From NCBI RefSeq assembly GCF_030296015.1, contig NZ_AP027368.1:4388839-4452838 (forward strand): a DNA stretch of 64,000 bases, in the 5' to 3' direction. Positions 44,207 to 53,052 of the stretch are shown here, piece by piece (within the stretch, counting starts at the first letter, position 1; every line of letters begins with the position of its first letter). The stretch comes from Ferrimonas sp. YFM. Its GTDB lineage: Bacteria > Pseudomonadota > Gammaproteobacteria > Enterobacterales > Shewanellaceae. A model generated the notes under the pieces. The model made no database searches and was not told the DNA's origin. It was given only the letters and a program-made list of their open reading frames with translations. Both the position numbers and the translations under genes were made by a program.

Positions 44207-45208
44207 TCAGCGACTCAGCTTCTTCTGCAGCAGCGCTCGGCGATCGCTGTCGGAGATAAAGGCCAGCTCGGCGCCATTTTGCTGAACGGTGCGCAGCTGG
44301 GCCTCACTCAGACCGATGCGCTCTCTGGCCATCTGGTACTCGAAGGGGATGGAGTTGGCGGACACGCCGGGGTCGTCGGTATTCAGACACACCTTCAGCC
44401 CCTGCTCCACAAAGGTGCGGATGGGGTGCGCCTGGTAATCGGCCACCGAGTTGGCGTGGACATTGGAGGTGGGGCAGGACTCGATGCCAATCCCCTTCTC
44501 CTTGAGAAACGCCAGCAGGCGAGGATCTTGTGGCGCCGTGGTGGCATGCCCCAGACGGGTGGCCCCCAGCTCGGTCACCGCCTGCCAGATGGAGGACGGC
44601 GGACCGGGCTCACCGGCGTGGATGGTGACATTGAGGTAGGCATCCCGTACCCGTTTGAAGTGATCCACGAACAGGTCCCCGGGGAACCCCTCCTCATCAC
44701 CCGCCAGATCGCAGGCAACGAACTGCTCTTTCCGGCTGAGGATGGCATCCAGCTCCCGGTGACAGGCTTGTGGGCCGTCGCCGCGGCAGAGGATGCCGAT
44801 GAGGTTGATCATGATGCCGCTGTCCCGGGCACCGCGGGCCACCCCATCGATCACCGCTTCCACTACCCCCTCCAGAGGCAAGCCGTGGGGACCGGCCATG
44901 TAGGCGGGAGAGAACCTCAACTCGCCGTAATCCACCCCATTGGCGGCCAGATCCAGGGCATTCTCATAGGCCACCCGGTTCACCGCATCCAGATCCCCCA
45001 GCACCGCCACCTGATAATCCAGCTTGGCCAGCAACGCCTCCACCGAGGGACAGCGGTCAATCACCTGCAGGTAGGGGCGCAGCGCGTCCATCTCATAGGC
45101 GGGCAGGGTCACATTGAACTGACGGGCCAGATCCAGCACGGTTTCGGGACGCACCGATCCATCGAGGTGACGATGCAGGTCGGTCAGGAGTATGCCTTGA
45201 TCAATCAT
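44207..45208 (-). CDS. add: Adenosine deaminase
   Basis: A 333-residue zinc hydrolase that converts (deoxy)adenosine to (deoxy)inosine. Metal and catalytic motifs: LHRHLDGS (His12, His14), HAGEPG, LGHATT and LNTDDPG. The SLDGS-like start and length fit bacterial Add rather than adenine deaminase, though the two are close relatives. Confidence 0.93.
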   Translation of the reverse strand: MIDQGILLTDLHRHLDGSVRPETVLDLARQFNVTLPAYEMDALRPYLQVIDRCPSVEALLAKLDYQVAVLGDLDAVNRVAYENALDLAANGVDYGELRFSPAYMAGPHGLPLEGVVEAVIDGVARGARDSGIMINLIGILCRGDGPQACHRELDAILSRKEQFVACDLAGDEEGFPGDLFVDHFKRVRDAYLNVTIHAGEPGPPSSIWQAVTELGATRLGHATTAPQDPRLLAFLKEKGIGIESCPTSNVHANSVADYQAHPIRTFVEQGLKVCLNTDDPGVSANSIPFEYQMARERIGLSEAQLRTVQQNGAELAFISDSDRRALLQKKLSR

Positions 45209-45337
45209 GGGTCTCTCTTTTTGGTAAAGGGATGTTATTTGCCAACAACAAACCCGGAGAATCTGTATAAAATTGGGGCGCCGTTTATGACGGTTTAAGA
45301 ATAATTAAAAACTGATTGCCAACATAGGGACAGGATC

Positions 45338-47080
45338 ATGAAAAACTGGCTTATCGGTGCCCTGCTGGTGCTGACCGGCTGCGCCGCCACCCAGCCCCCC
45401 AGTGCCGACGACAGAGTCATCGACCTGATGGATCAGGCCTGGCAGCAACAGCTGGCACGCTCTCCGCAGATGGCCGCGCACTTTGGCGATGCCGATGCCC
45501 TGGCCAGGCTGGACGATCACAGCCCCCAGGCGCTGAAGAGCGCCTATGACGCCAACCAGGCCCTGCTGACTCAGGCCCGGAGCATCGACACCGACGCCCT
45601 TGGCGATGAGGGCCGAATCAACCTGTCTATCCTGATGGGGATCCTGGAAAACCGCAGCGACAGCTATCGCTTCCACGAATACCTGATGCCCCTGACCGCC
45701 GAGGGGGGCTTTCACAATGAGGTGGCCGGCATCGCCGCCGGCCTGAGCCTAAGCACCCCCCAACAGGCCCAGGCCTATCTGTCCCGGCTGGCGGCCCTGC
45801 CTGAGCTGTTCCAGCAGCAGATCCACTGGATGCGCGAAGGGGTGCGGCTCGGCTACACCCAGCCCCAGGTGGTGCTTGCGGGGTTTGAAAGCTCCATCCA
45901 AGCCTACCTGCCCGATGACGCCAAACAGAGCCTCTACTATCAGCCCTTCACCACCCTGCCCGAGGACCTGGCAGACGCTGAGGCCCTCAAGCGCGCCGGC
46001 CTCAAAGCGGTCCAGGAGCAGGTGCTGCCCGCCTACCGTGATTACCTGACCTTCTTTGTTGAAGAGTACCGGCCCGGGGCCCGCACCAGCATCGCCGCCG
46101 GCGAGCTGCCGGAGGGCGACGCCTACTACGCCAACCGGGTGAATCACTTCATCACCCTGCCGATGACCCCGGACGAGGTGCATCAGTTGGGGTTGGAAGA
46201 GGTGGCCCGCATTCGCGCCGAAATGGAGGCGATCATTGAGGCGCTGGCGTTCGAGGGGGACTTTGCCGACTTCCTGGCCTTCCTGCGCACAGACCCGCGC
46301 TTCTATGCGGAAACCCCGGAGCAGCTGCTGCGGGAAGCGGCCTGGCTGGCCAAGAGGGCCGATGCCATGCTGCCGCAGTTCTTCGGCAAGCTGCCGCGCA
46401 CCCCCTACGGGGTGATGGCGGTACCGGCGGAGATCGCCCCCAAGTACACCACGGGCCGCTACTCCGGCCCCAGCGGCGATCATCAGCCAGGCTACTACTG
46501 GGTCAATACCTACGCCCTGGACAAGCGCCCCCTCTATGCCCTGCCCGCCCTCACCCTGCATGAAGCGGTGCCTGGCCACCACTTGCAGATCTCCCTGACC
46601 CGGGAGCTGGGGGAGGTGCATCCCCTGCGCCGCTACCACTACATCAGCGCCTTCGGCGAGGGCTGGGGCCTGTACTCGGAGAAGCTGGGGGTGGAAGCGG
46701 GCTACTATGAGGACGCCTACGCCGACTTTGGCCGTCTCAGCTACGAGATGTGGCGCGCCTGTCGCCTGGTGGTGGACACCGGCATCCACGCCAAGGGCTG
46801 GAGCCGCCAGCAGGCCATCGATTTTATGGCCAACAATACCGCCCTCTCCCTGCACAACGTCACCACCGAGGTGGACAGATACATCTCCTGGCCGGGACAG
46901 GCCCTCTCCTACAAGATGGGCGAGTTGACCCTGTGGCGCTTGCGTCATGAGGCACAGCAGACACTGGGGGACAGGTTCGACATCCGCAGTTTCCACGACG
47001 CCGTCCTGGCCAACGGCTCGGTGCCCCTGGCAGAACTAGAGCGCATAGTGCGTCAGTGGATCAGCAGCCAGCAAGGCTAA
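45338..47080 (+). CDS. DUF885 family lipoprotein, probable metallopeptidase
   Basis: A 580-residue lipoprotein: signal MKNWLIGALLVLTGCAA with lipobox LTGC, then a DUF885 domain. A zinc-binding-like motif HEAVPGHHLQ (HExxxHH) occurs near residues 408-417, with the downstream EGWGLYSEKLG that in this family supplies a Glu ligand. Gln at mature position 4 and Ala/Thr at +2/+3 suggest outer-membrane sorting. DUF885 proteins are believed to be peptidases or carboxypeptidase-like enzymes; the substrate is unknown. The start has AGGGACAGG upstream. Confidence 0.88.
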   Translation: MKNWLIGALLVLTGCAATQPPSADDRVIDLMDQAWQQQLARSPQMAAHFGDADALARLDDHSPQALKSAYDANQALLTQARSIDTDALGDEGRINLSILMGILENRSDSYRFHEYLMPLTAEGGFHNEVAGIAAGLSLSTPQQAQAYLSRLAALPELFQQQIHWMREGVRLGYTQPQVVLAGFESSIQAYLPDDAKQSLYYQPFTTLPEDLADAEALKRAGLKAVQEQVLPAYRDYLTFFVEEYRPGARTSIAAGELPEGDAYYANRVNHFITLPMTPDEVHQLGLEEVARIRAEMEAIIEALAFEGDFADFLAFLRTDPRFYAETPEQLLREAAWLAKRADAMLPQFFGKLPRTPYGVMAVPAEIAPKYTTGRYSGPSGDHQPGYYWVNTYALDKRPLYALPALTLHEAVPGHHLQISLTRELGEVHPLRRYHYISAFGEGWGLYSEKLGVEAGYYEDAYADFGRLSYEMWRACRLVVDTGIHAKGWSRQQAIDFMANNTALSLHNVTTEVDRYISWPGQALSYKMGELTLWRLRHEAQQTLGDRFDIRSFHDAVLANGSVPLAELERIVRQWISSQQG

Positions 47081-47085
47081 AACAA

Positions 47086-47111
47086 CAAGAGGTGCCCCAG
47101 GGCACCTCTTG
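47086..47111. terminator. Hairpin between converging genes
   Basis: Perfect stem CAAGAGGTGCC / GGCACCTCTTG with loop CCAG. No good T-run on either side, so termination is probable rather than certain. Confidence 0.6.
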
Positions 47112-47122
47112 AGTTTCACGGC

Positions 47123-47953
47123 CTACCTCAGCGTATCCAGCCACTGATGTATGGCGGTCGCCACCGCCTGCGGTCGCTCCATGGGCAGCAGATGGCCACA
47201 CTCCGGCAGCTCGACGCGGCTGGCCTCGGGGCAGAGGCGGCCGATGCGCGCCCAACTCCCCGGGGTCACCGTGTCACTGTTGGCGCCGCGAATGATCAAA
47301 GTCGGCACCTTGAGCCTGCCCAGCCTGGGCCAGATCCAGGGGGCGGTCTGATAGATGTGCGCTTCCCACTCGCGACTGTACCTCAGTGCCACCCCCTGCT
47401 CATTGGGTTCGAAGGCCGCATGGATGTAATCGGTGAGCGCCTCATCGTCCATGCCGGCGAACACCCGCTTGCCCCGGTGAAACTGGAAGGCGCCCTGGTG
47501 GTCATCGAACTGATGGGGGCGACGCAGGGTCTTGGCCACCAGAGGCTGCTTCACCTTGAAGCGTTTGGGCATCAGCCGCATGGGGGCCACCCAGCGGGTG
47601 GGCAGAAACACCGGATCCAGCATGATCAGCCCCGCCACCTTGTGCGGACAACGCATCGCCGCCAGGCAACTGACCACCGCCCCCATGGAGTGGCCCGCCA
47701 GCAATCTGGGTTCGGACTGGCTCTCCAGCCAATGGGCCAGCTCCTCGGCCATGTGCCACCAGATGTCACTGGCCGCCTCATCCACCGGGGTGGTCAGGGG
47801 CTTGAGCAGGGGCGCCTCCACCGCCGCCCCCCAGGCCTGAAACAGCTGACGGTAGGTGGCCGGGGGAAAGCCATTGGCATGGCTGAAAACCAGGGTGGGG
47901 CTCCCCTGGCCAAAGTGTTCAAACTTCAAGAGATCTCTCCGTGAGATACCCAT
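47123..47953 (-). CDS. Alpha/beta hydrolase
   Basis: A 276-residue hydrolase with oxyanion region FSHANGFPPATY, nucleophile elbow AGHSMGA (Ser89), acid candidate in RGANSDTVTP and catalytic His in ECGHLLPME. No signal peptide, so cytosolic. Substrate unknown; the family includes many esterases. Confidence 0.88.
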   Translation of the reverse strand: MGISRRDLLKFEHFGQGSPTLVFSHANGFPPATYRQLFQAWGAAVEAPLLKPLTTPVDEAASDIWWHMAEELAHWLESQSEPRLLAGHSMGAVVSCLAAMRCPHKVAGLIMLDPVFLPTRWVAPMRLMPKRFKVKQPLVAKTLRRPHQFDDHQGAFQFHRGKRVFAGMDDEALTDYIHAAFEPNEQGVALRYSREWEAHIYQTAPWIWPRLGRLKVPTLIIRGANSDTVTPGSWARIGRLCPEASRVELPECGHLLPMERPQAVATAIHQWLDTLR

Positions 47954-48056
47954 CTGATGGGCGGTCCTACCAGAGTATCAACATGCCCTGTTGGATACTA
48001 TAGTGACTCAGATGGGGGTACACTGACGTTTCCCCCACAAGGAGATGCAAGAGATT

Positions 48057-48362
48057 ATGGATAAACACACCCAGACCGAAATTGAAGCCGCCACCTTCCG
48101 CCGCCTGCTCAGCCACCTGGACAACCACAAGGAGGTGCAGAACATCGAGCTGATGATCCTGGCGGATTTCTGCCGCAACTGCCTGGCCAAATGGTACATG
48201 GCGGAAGCCAAGGAGCGCGGAGAAGAGGTGGATTACGATCAGGCCAGAGAGGTGGTCTACGGCGAGTCCTACGACAGCTGGAAGACCAAGTATCAGAAGC
48301 CCGCCACTGCCGAGCAGTTGGCCGCCTTTGAAGCCCGGCAACAGGCCAAGGCTTCCCAATAA
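48057..48362 (+). CDS. DUF1244 family protein
   Basis: A 101-residue helical protein of the DUF1244 family, with FRRLLSHLDNH, the characteristic ADFCRNCLAKWY and YGESYDSWK. The ATG at 48057 is preferred: AAGGAG at 48039-48044 abuts the other ATG (48045) with no spacing. Function unknown. It is followed 14 bp later by a lysophospholipase-like gene. Confidence 0.85.
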   Translation: MDKHTQTEIEAATFRRLLSHLDNHKEVQNIELMILADFCRNCLAKWYMAEAKERGEEVDYDQAREVVYGESYDSWKTKYQKPATAEQLAAFEARQQAKASQ

Positions 48363-48376
48363 CCGTTGATGCCACT

Positions 48377-49342
48377 ATGCTACGCAGCTTTCTGTTTCTT
48401 TTGGGACTTGTTATGACTCAACCGGCTCTGGCGCACCCCTCCCTGTGGCAACAAGCCAAGCAGGGAGCCTTCACCGGCGTCGACGGCCTGACACTGCGCT
48501 ATGCCCACCTGACTCCAGAAAGCCCGAAGGGCACCGTGGTGATCGCCAGCGGTCGCACCGAGGGATACCTCAAGTATGAGACCCTGGTCAGGGATCTGCT
48601 GCAGGCTGGCCTGGAGATCTACATCTGGGACCACAGGGGCCAGGGTTTCTCCGACCGGCTTACCGACAACCCGTTTCTGGGTCATGTTCAGCGTTTCGAC
48701 GACTATGTGGAGGACATGCACACCTTCCTCACTCAGGTGGTGCAACCCTCCGGGCCCAAGAAGCTCTATCTGGTGGCCCACTCCATGGGCGGTGCCGTCG
48801 GTACCCTCTACATGCTGCGCCACCCGGAGACCTTCGACGCCGCGGTGTTCTTCGCCCCCATGTACGGCATCAACCTCCCTGGCCCCCGCTGGGCCCTGGA
48901 GCCTGTGGTCTCCGCCCTGGCCTGGTGGAACCGCAGCCAGGGGACCCCTGGCTACATCCCAGGCGGCACCGACTACCAGCCAGTGCCCTTCGAAGAGAAT
49001 GAGATGACCCAGGATGCTGACCGCTACCAGGCGCTGCTGGAATTGCATCAGCAGGTGCCCCAGCTACAGCTGGGCTCTCCCAGTAATCACTGGCTGATGG
49101 AATCCTTCCAGGCCATGGACCGGATCCTGGATCAGGTGGACAAGCTGCGCACCCCCACCATGGTGATGCAGGCCGGTGCCGACACCGTGGTGGACAACCA
49201 GGTGATGGCCCAGGCGGTGGCCAACAGCCCGGCCCTGAAGATGCTCACCCTGCCCAATGCCCGTCACGAGTTGGTGGCCGAGATCCCGGCGATCCGCGAT
49301 CAGGTGATGGACGCCCTGACCCAATGGCTGGATCAGCACTAA
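48377..49342 (+). CDS. Exported alpha/beta hydrolase, lysophospholipase PldB-like
   Basis: A 321-residue serine hydrolase with a signal peptide (MLRSFLFLLGLVMTQPALA), oxyanion region IASGRTEGYLKYETL, WDHRGQGFSDR, nucleophile elbow AHSMGGA (Ser126), acid in AGADTVVDN and His in ARHELVAE. Similar to PldB-type monoacylglycerol lipases. Export is unusual for PldB proper and suggests a periplasmic lipid substrate. Confidence 0.88.
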   Translation: MLRSFLFLLGLVMTQPALAHPSLWQQAKQGAFTGVDGLTLRYAHLTPESPKGTVVIASGRTEGYLKYETLVRDLLQAGLEIYIWDHRGQGFSDRLTDNPFLGHVQRFDDYVEDMHTFLTQVVQPSGPKKLYLVAHSMGGAVGTLYMLRHPETFDAAVFFAPMYGINLPGPRWALEPVVSALAWWNRSQGTPGYIPGGTDYQPVPFEENEMTQDADRYQALLELHQQVPQLQLGSPSNHWLMESFQAMDRILDQVDKLRTPTMVMQAGADTVVDNQVMAQAVANSPALKMLTLPNARHELVAEIPAIRDQVMDALTQWLDQH

Positions 49343-49361
49343 CCTGTGCCGAACCACCACG

Positions 49362-49389
49362 AAAAAGGCGCCCACTGGGGCGCCTTTTT
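49362..49389 (+). terminator. Terminator after the PldB-like gene
   Basis: Stem GGCGCCC / GGGCGCC with A-run and five T; can serve the converging aminotransferase gene too. Confidence 0.88.
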
Positions 49390-49405
49390 GTTCCTGGCCT
49401 CGCAG

Positions 49406-50524
49406 CTAGCTCAGCACCTCTTCCAGGGCGCCCAGGCACAGGGTGACGTTCTCTTCTCGAGCGGCGTACCCCATCAGGCCGATGCGCCACGCCTTGCCAG
49501 CGAGATCCCCCAGACCGGCACCGATCTCCAGGTTGAACCGGTTCAGCAACTGGCTGCGCACCTCGGCATCGTTCACCCCCTGGGGGATGTAGACGGCGTT
49601 CAGCTGAGGCAGGCGATGGGCCTCCTCCACCACGAAGCTCAGGCCCAGCTTCTCCAGTCCTGCCTTAAGTTTCTGATGCATGCTGGCATGGCGGGCCCAG
49701 GCGTTCTCCAGCCCCTCTTCGTGCAGCAGGCGCAGGGATTCATGCAGGGCATAGAGGCTGTTCACCGGGGCGGTGTGGTGGTAGCTGCGCTTACCGGTGC
49801 CGCTCCAATAGCCCATCACCAGAGTCTGGTCCAGGAACCAGCTGGGCACCGGAGTTTGGCGGGCTTCCAACTTGGCCACCGCCCTGGGAGAGAAGGAGAC
49901 CGGAGAGATGCCGGGGACACAGGAGAGGCACTTCTGGCTGCCTGAGTAGATGGCGTCAATGCCCCACTCGTCCACCCGCAGTTCAACCCCACCCAGGGAG
50001 GTCACCGCATCGACGATGGAGAGGCAGTCGTGCGCCCGGGCCAGGGCACACAGCGCCTTGGCGTCGGACAGGGCGCCGGTGGAGGTCTCGGCGTGAACGA
50101 AGGCGAGGAACTTGGCGTCGGGGTGAGCCTTGAGGGCCGCTTCCACCTTGTCGATGCTCACCGGGGTGCCCCAGGCATCGTCCACCACCACGGCTTCACC
50201 GCCCAGGCGCTCAACGTTCTGACGCATCCGCTCACCAAACACCCCGTTGCGGCAGACGATCACCTTCTCACCGGGCTCCATCAGGTTGACGAAGCAGGTC
50301 TCCATGCCGGCACTGCCCGGCGCCGACACGGCAATGGTGAAGGGGTTTTCGGTCTGGAAGGCGTACTGCAACAGCGCCTTTACCTCATCCATCATGGCGA
50401 TGAAGCTGGGATCCAGGTGGCCCACTGTGGGCTTACCCAGGGCCTGCAGCACCTGAGGATGAACATCGGAGGGACCGGGGCCCATCAGGGTCCGGGACGG
50501 CGGGTTGAACGGCTTGAACGACAT
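49406..50524 (-). CDS. Class V aminotransferase (alanine-glyoxylate/serine-pyruvate type)
   Basis: A 372-residue PLP enzyme. The ATG at 50522-50524 with GCAGGAAGG upstream is used; the frame to 50611 lacks family sequence. It begins SFKPFNPPSRTLMGPGPSDVH, has the PLP-binding DAVTSLGG and the Schiff-base lysine in SGSQKCLS, and the C-terminal Arg in WRIGLMGYAA. It matches the AGXT/serine-glyoxylate group; donor and acceptor cannot be fixed by eye. Confidence 0.9.
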   Translation of the reverse strand: MSFKPFNPPSRTLMGPGPSDVHPQVLQALGKPTVGHLDPSFIAMMDEVKALLQYAFQTENPFTIAVSAPGSAGMETCFVNLMEPGEKVIVCRNGVFGERMRQNVERLGGEAVVVDDAWGTPVSIDKVEAALKAHPDAKFLAFVHAETSTGALSDAKALCALARAHDCLSIVDAVTSLGGVELRVDEWGIDAIYSGSQKCLSCVPGISPVSFSPRAVAKLEARQTPVPSWFLDQTLVMGYWSGTGKRSYHHTAPVNSLYALHESLRLLHEEGLENAWARHASMHQKLKAGLEKLGLSFVVEEAHRLPQLNAVYIPQGVNDAEVRSQLLNRFNLEIGAGLGDLAGKAWRIGLMGYAAREENVTLCLGALEEVLS

Positions 50525-50636
50525 GGCGACCTTCCTGCAAATTGGCCTGAGTGAAAAAGAATATCCCAAGTTAGCACGGTTTAACTGGGGCTGGGTATAG
50601 GACCAAAGCAATTGGGCGTTTTAAACGCTCATCCAT

Positions 50637-50660
50637 AAAAAAGGCTGCCCGGAGGCAGCC
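50637..50660 (-). terminator. Terminator after the TonB receptor gene
   Basis: Stem GGCTGCC / GGCAGCC with TCCG loop on the minus strand, followed by six T. Confidence 0.9.
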
Positions 50661-50684
50661 AGTGACGTCAGGAAACGGGGTCTC

Positions 50685-52874
50685 TTAGAAGCTGTAGGTG
50701 GCGTTGATCCCCACATGAGTGCCGGGCTGGGTAAACCTGTCCATGTTGGTTCGGCCAGCCTCGATGCTGGACACGTCGTCCCAGCGGGTGTACTTCTTGT
50801 CCAGCAGGTTGAATACCCCGCCACGAATCACAAAAGCCTCGGAGACGTTGTAGTAGGCGGTCAGGTCCAGCACCCCATAGCCGGCGGTGGTATAAGGGGT
50901 GACCGGGCTACCGGTGCGGTCCGATGGTGGGTCGATGTCGGACTCATCCTTACCCTGAACCAGGGTCCAGTCCAGGGTGCCGCCCCAGATGCCGTCCGCA
51001 TCGTCATAGGCCAGGCCGATGACGCCGCTCAAGGGACTGATGCTGTTCAGCGGAACGCCCTTGGTGTCGTTTTCACCCTCGGCGTAGGCCACCGACAAGG
51101 TCAGGCTCATCCCCTCAGGGGCCCCCATCAATGCATCCAGCCACAACTGGCTCTTGAACTCGGCGCCCTTGATGGTGGCTTCCGAAACGTTGTTGTACTG
51201 CAGCAGTCCATAGGGGTAGGCGGGGTTGGAGTAATCCGTGGTTTGTTCGATGAAGTTGTCGTACTGGTTGTAGAACAGCACCAGTTCGGCGGCCCCGAAG
51301 CTGCCGGCACCACGCAGCCCCAATTCAAAGGCATCGCTCTCCTCCGGCTCCAGATCCGGGTTGGCCAGCAGGGCATAACCCCGACCGCTGTCCTCGGCGT
51401 AGTACATCTCCTTCAGGTCCGGAGAGCGGAACCCCTGGGCGTAGTTGAAGAAGCCGGTGAGGCTGTCGGTGAACTGATACAGGGTGCCCAGGCGCCAGGT
51501 GAGCTTGTCGCTCTTGTGGTCTTTGAAATCGTCGCCACCGTGGTAATACTCGTCGATCTGCGGCTTCATCTCGGTGTTGTCGTACCTCAGGCCGGGGATC
51601 ACCGTCAGTGCCCCGATGCTGATCTCATCCTGCAGGTAGAGGCCGTAAGTGGTGGCCTCGGCCTTGGGCGCATACCGGGCGATGTCGGTGGGACGGTCAC
51701 TCTCATAGGTGGTGATATTCAGGTTCTCCAGGTCTTCCCGGTTGAAGTCGGCGCCATAGCTGATCTCATGCTTCACCGAGCCGCTCTCCAGGGACTTGGC
51801 CAGGTCCAGGGAGAACTGCCAGCTGGTCTCCTGATACTGACGGGACATGGCCCGGTTGGTCTGATAGAAGGAGTACCAGTTGCGGGTCACCTGATCGGAC
51901 TCACTGTCCTGGTAGTCCAGTTTCCAGCTCAGGGTATCGAAGGCGGCCAGGTTGGCCTGCCAGTCGTGAAACAGGCCAAAACGGCTACGGGTGCTGGTGT
52001 CATCCGCCTGCATATTGGCGTAGGTCACCCCGGGGGCGCCGGGCTCGCCATCGTTTTCGGAGAGCAGATCCCCTTCTGTGGTGGAATCAAAATACTCGGC
52101 CACCACACCGGCCCGATGATTGCCCTGGCCGGCGTAGATCAGTTTGGCCAACACGTTATTGTTGGTAACGTCCATGGGGTTGGCCTTGGTGCGGTCGTCG
52201 CCAATGCCGCCCACACTGCCCTGGGTCTCGGTCTCATGGCCGTCGCGGCGGGTGTAGAGCAACAGGGACTCCCAGTCGCCGCTGCGATTGGCCAGGGTCA
52301 GGGTTTCGGAGAAGGTCTGACTGTCGCCCCGGTAGCCTGCCTTGATGGACAGGGCGGTATCGTCCCCGGCCTCAAGATAGTCCGCCGGGTCCTTGGTGGT
52401 GAAAGCCACCACCCCGCCGATGGCGTCGCTGCCATAGAGGCTGGAAGCGGGACTCTTGGTCACCTCCACCTGCTTGAGGCTGTCGATGTCGACGAAGTTG
52501 CGGCTGGAGCGCATAAACTGGGTGCCGGAGTCGTAGCCGTTGATCTGGTCCACCCCATCGATCATGATCTTCACCCGGTTGCCGCCGATGCCGCGGATGG
52601 TGACATCCTGCAGGCCGAAACGGCCATTGCCGCTCACCTCGACCCCAGGCTCATACTTCACCAAGTCGGCGATGTTGTTCATCTGACGATCGTCGATCTG
52701 CTGGGCATCCACCACCATCATGGCCGCCGGCACCTCTTCGGCCTTCTGGGCAGAGGTGCGACTGGCGGAGACCACCACGTCATCGAACAGGGTGGCCTTG
52801 GCCTCTTCGGCCAGGGTATGGGGAGCAGCGAGGGTGGCCAGGATGGCCAGTGCTGTGGGTGAAGGCTTGAACAT
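50685..52874 (-). CDS. TonB-dependent heme/hemoglobin-type receptor
   Basis: A 729-residue outer-membrane receptor: signal peptide (about 22 residues, ending HTLA), TonB box DDVVVSASRT, plug domain (VTIRGIGGNRVKIMIDGV), 22-strand barrel and C-terminal Phe (NATYSF). The FRAP/NPNL region of heme receptors appears as GFRSPDLKEM and NPDLEPEES, but the histidine normally between the two boxes is missing. It is probably a heme or hemoprotein receptor; another iron ligand cannot be excluded. A Fur box overlaps its promoter. No hutBCD-type or TonB genes are next to it. Confidence 0.9.
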   Translation of the reverse strand: MFKPSPTALAILATLAAPHTLAEEAKATLFDDVVVSASRTSAQKAEEVPAAMMVVDAQQIDDRQMNNIADLVKYEPGVEVSGNGRFGLQDVTIRGIGGNRVKIMIDGVDQINGYDSGTQFMRSSRNFVDIDSLKQVEVTKSPASSLYGSDAIGGVVAFTTKDPADYLEAGDDTALSIKAGYRGDSQTFSETLTLANRSGDWESLLLYTRRDGHETETQGSVGGIGDDRTKANPMDVTNNNVLAKLIYAGQGNHRAGVVAEYFDSTTEGDLLSENDGEPGAPGVTYANMQADDTSTRSRFGLFHDWQANLAAFDTLSWKLDYQDSESDQVTRNWYSFYQTNRAMSRQYQETSWQFSLDLAKSLESGSVKHEISYGADFNREDLENLNITTYESDRPTDIARYAPKAEATTYGLYLQDEISIGALTVIPGLRYDNTEMKPQIDEYYHGGDDFKDHKSDKLTWRLGTLYQFTDSLTGFFNYAQGFRSPDLKEMYYAEDSGRGYALLANPDLEPEESDAFELGLRGAGSFGAAELVLFYNQYDNFIEQTTDYSNPAYPYGLLQYNNVSEATIKGAEFKSQLWLDALMGAPEGMSLTLSVAYAEGENDTKGVPLNSISPLSGVIGLAYDDADGIWGGTLDWTLVQGKDESDIDPPSDRTGSPVTPYTTAGYGVLDLTAYYNVSEAFVIRGGVFNLLDKKYTRWDDVSSIEAGRTNMDRFTQPGTHVGINATYSF

Positions 52875-52919
52875 GGTATCCGGTCCCTATAATTGAGTTG
52901 ACTCATTTATTTGAATGCG

Positions 52920-52938
52920 GATGATAATAATTACTATT
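52920..52938. promoter_or_regulatory. Fur box of the TonB receptor promoter
   Basis: GATGATAATAATTACTATT matches 14 of 19 Fur consensus positions. On the minus strand it overlaps TTGATC (complement of 52946-52951), N16, TATTAT (complement of 52924-52929). Confidence 0.82.
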
Positions 52939-52982
52939 TAGATTTGATCAAGTCTTCTACACTGTTTTTTGGCGCGCTTTAC

Positions 52983-53008
52983 AAAAAAGGCCACCCCGAA
53001 GGGTGGCC
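52983..53008 (-). terminator. Terminator after the RND permease gene
   Basis: On the minus strand GGCCACCC-TTCG-GGGTGGCC, a UUCG tetraloop hairpin, followed by six T. Confidence 0.93.
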
Positions 53009-53052
53009 CGGACTCGTCAAAGTCAGGTTCGTTTCGTTCTGCAGACCAGGGC

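Noticed and set aside
47086-47111. Strong terminator for both converging genes
   Set aside because: The stem is perfect but neither side has a proper T-run, so it is listed with reduced confidence rather than as a sure terminator.
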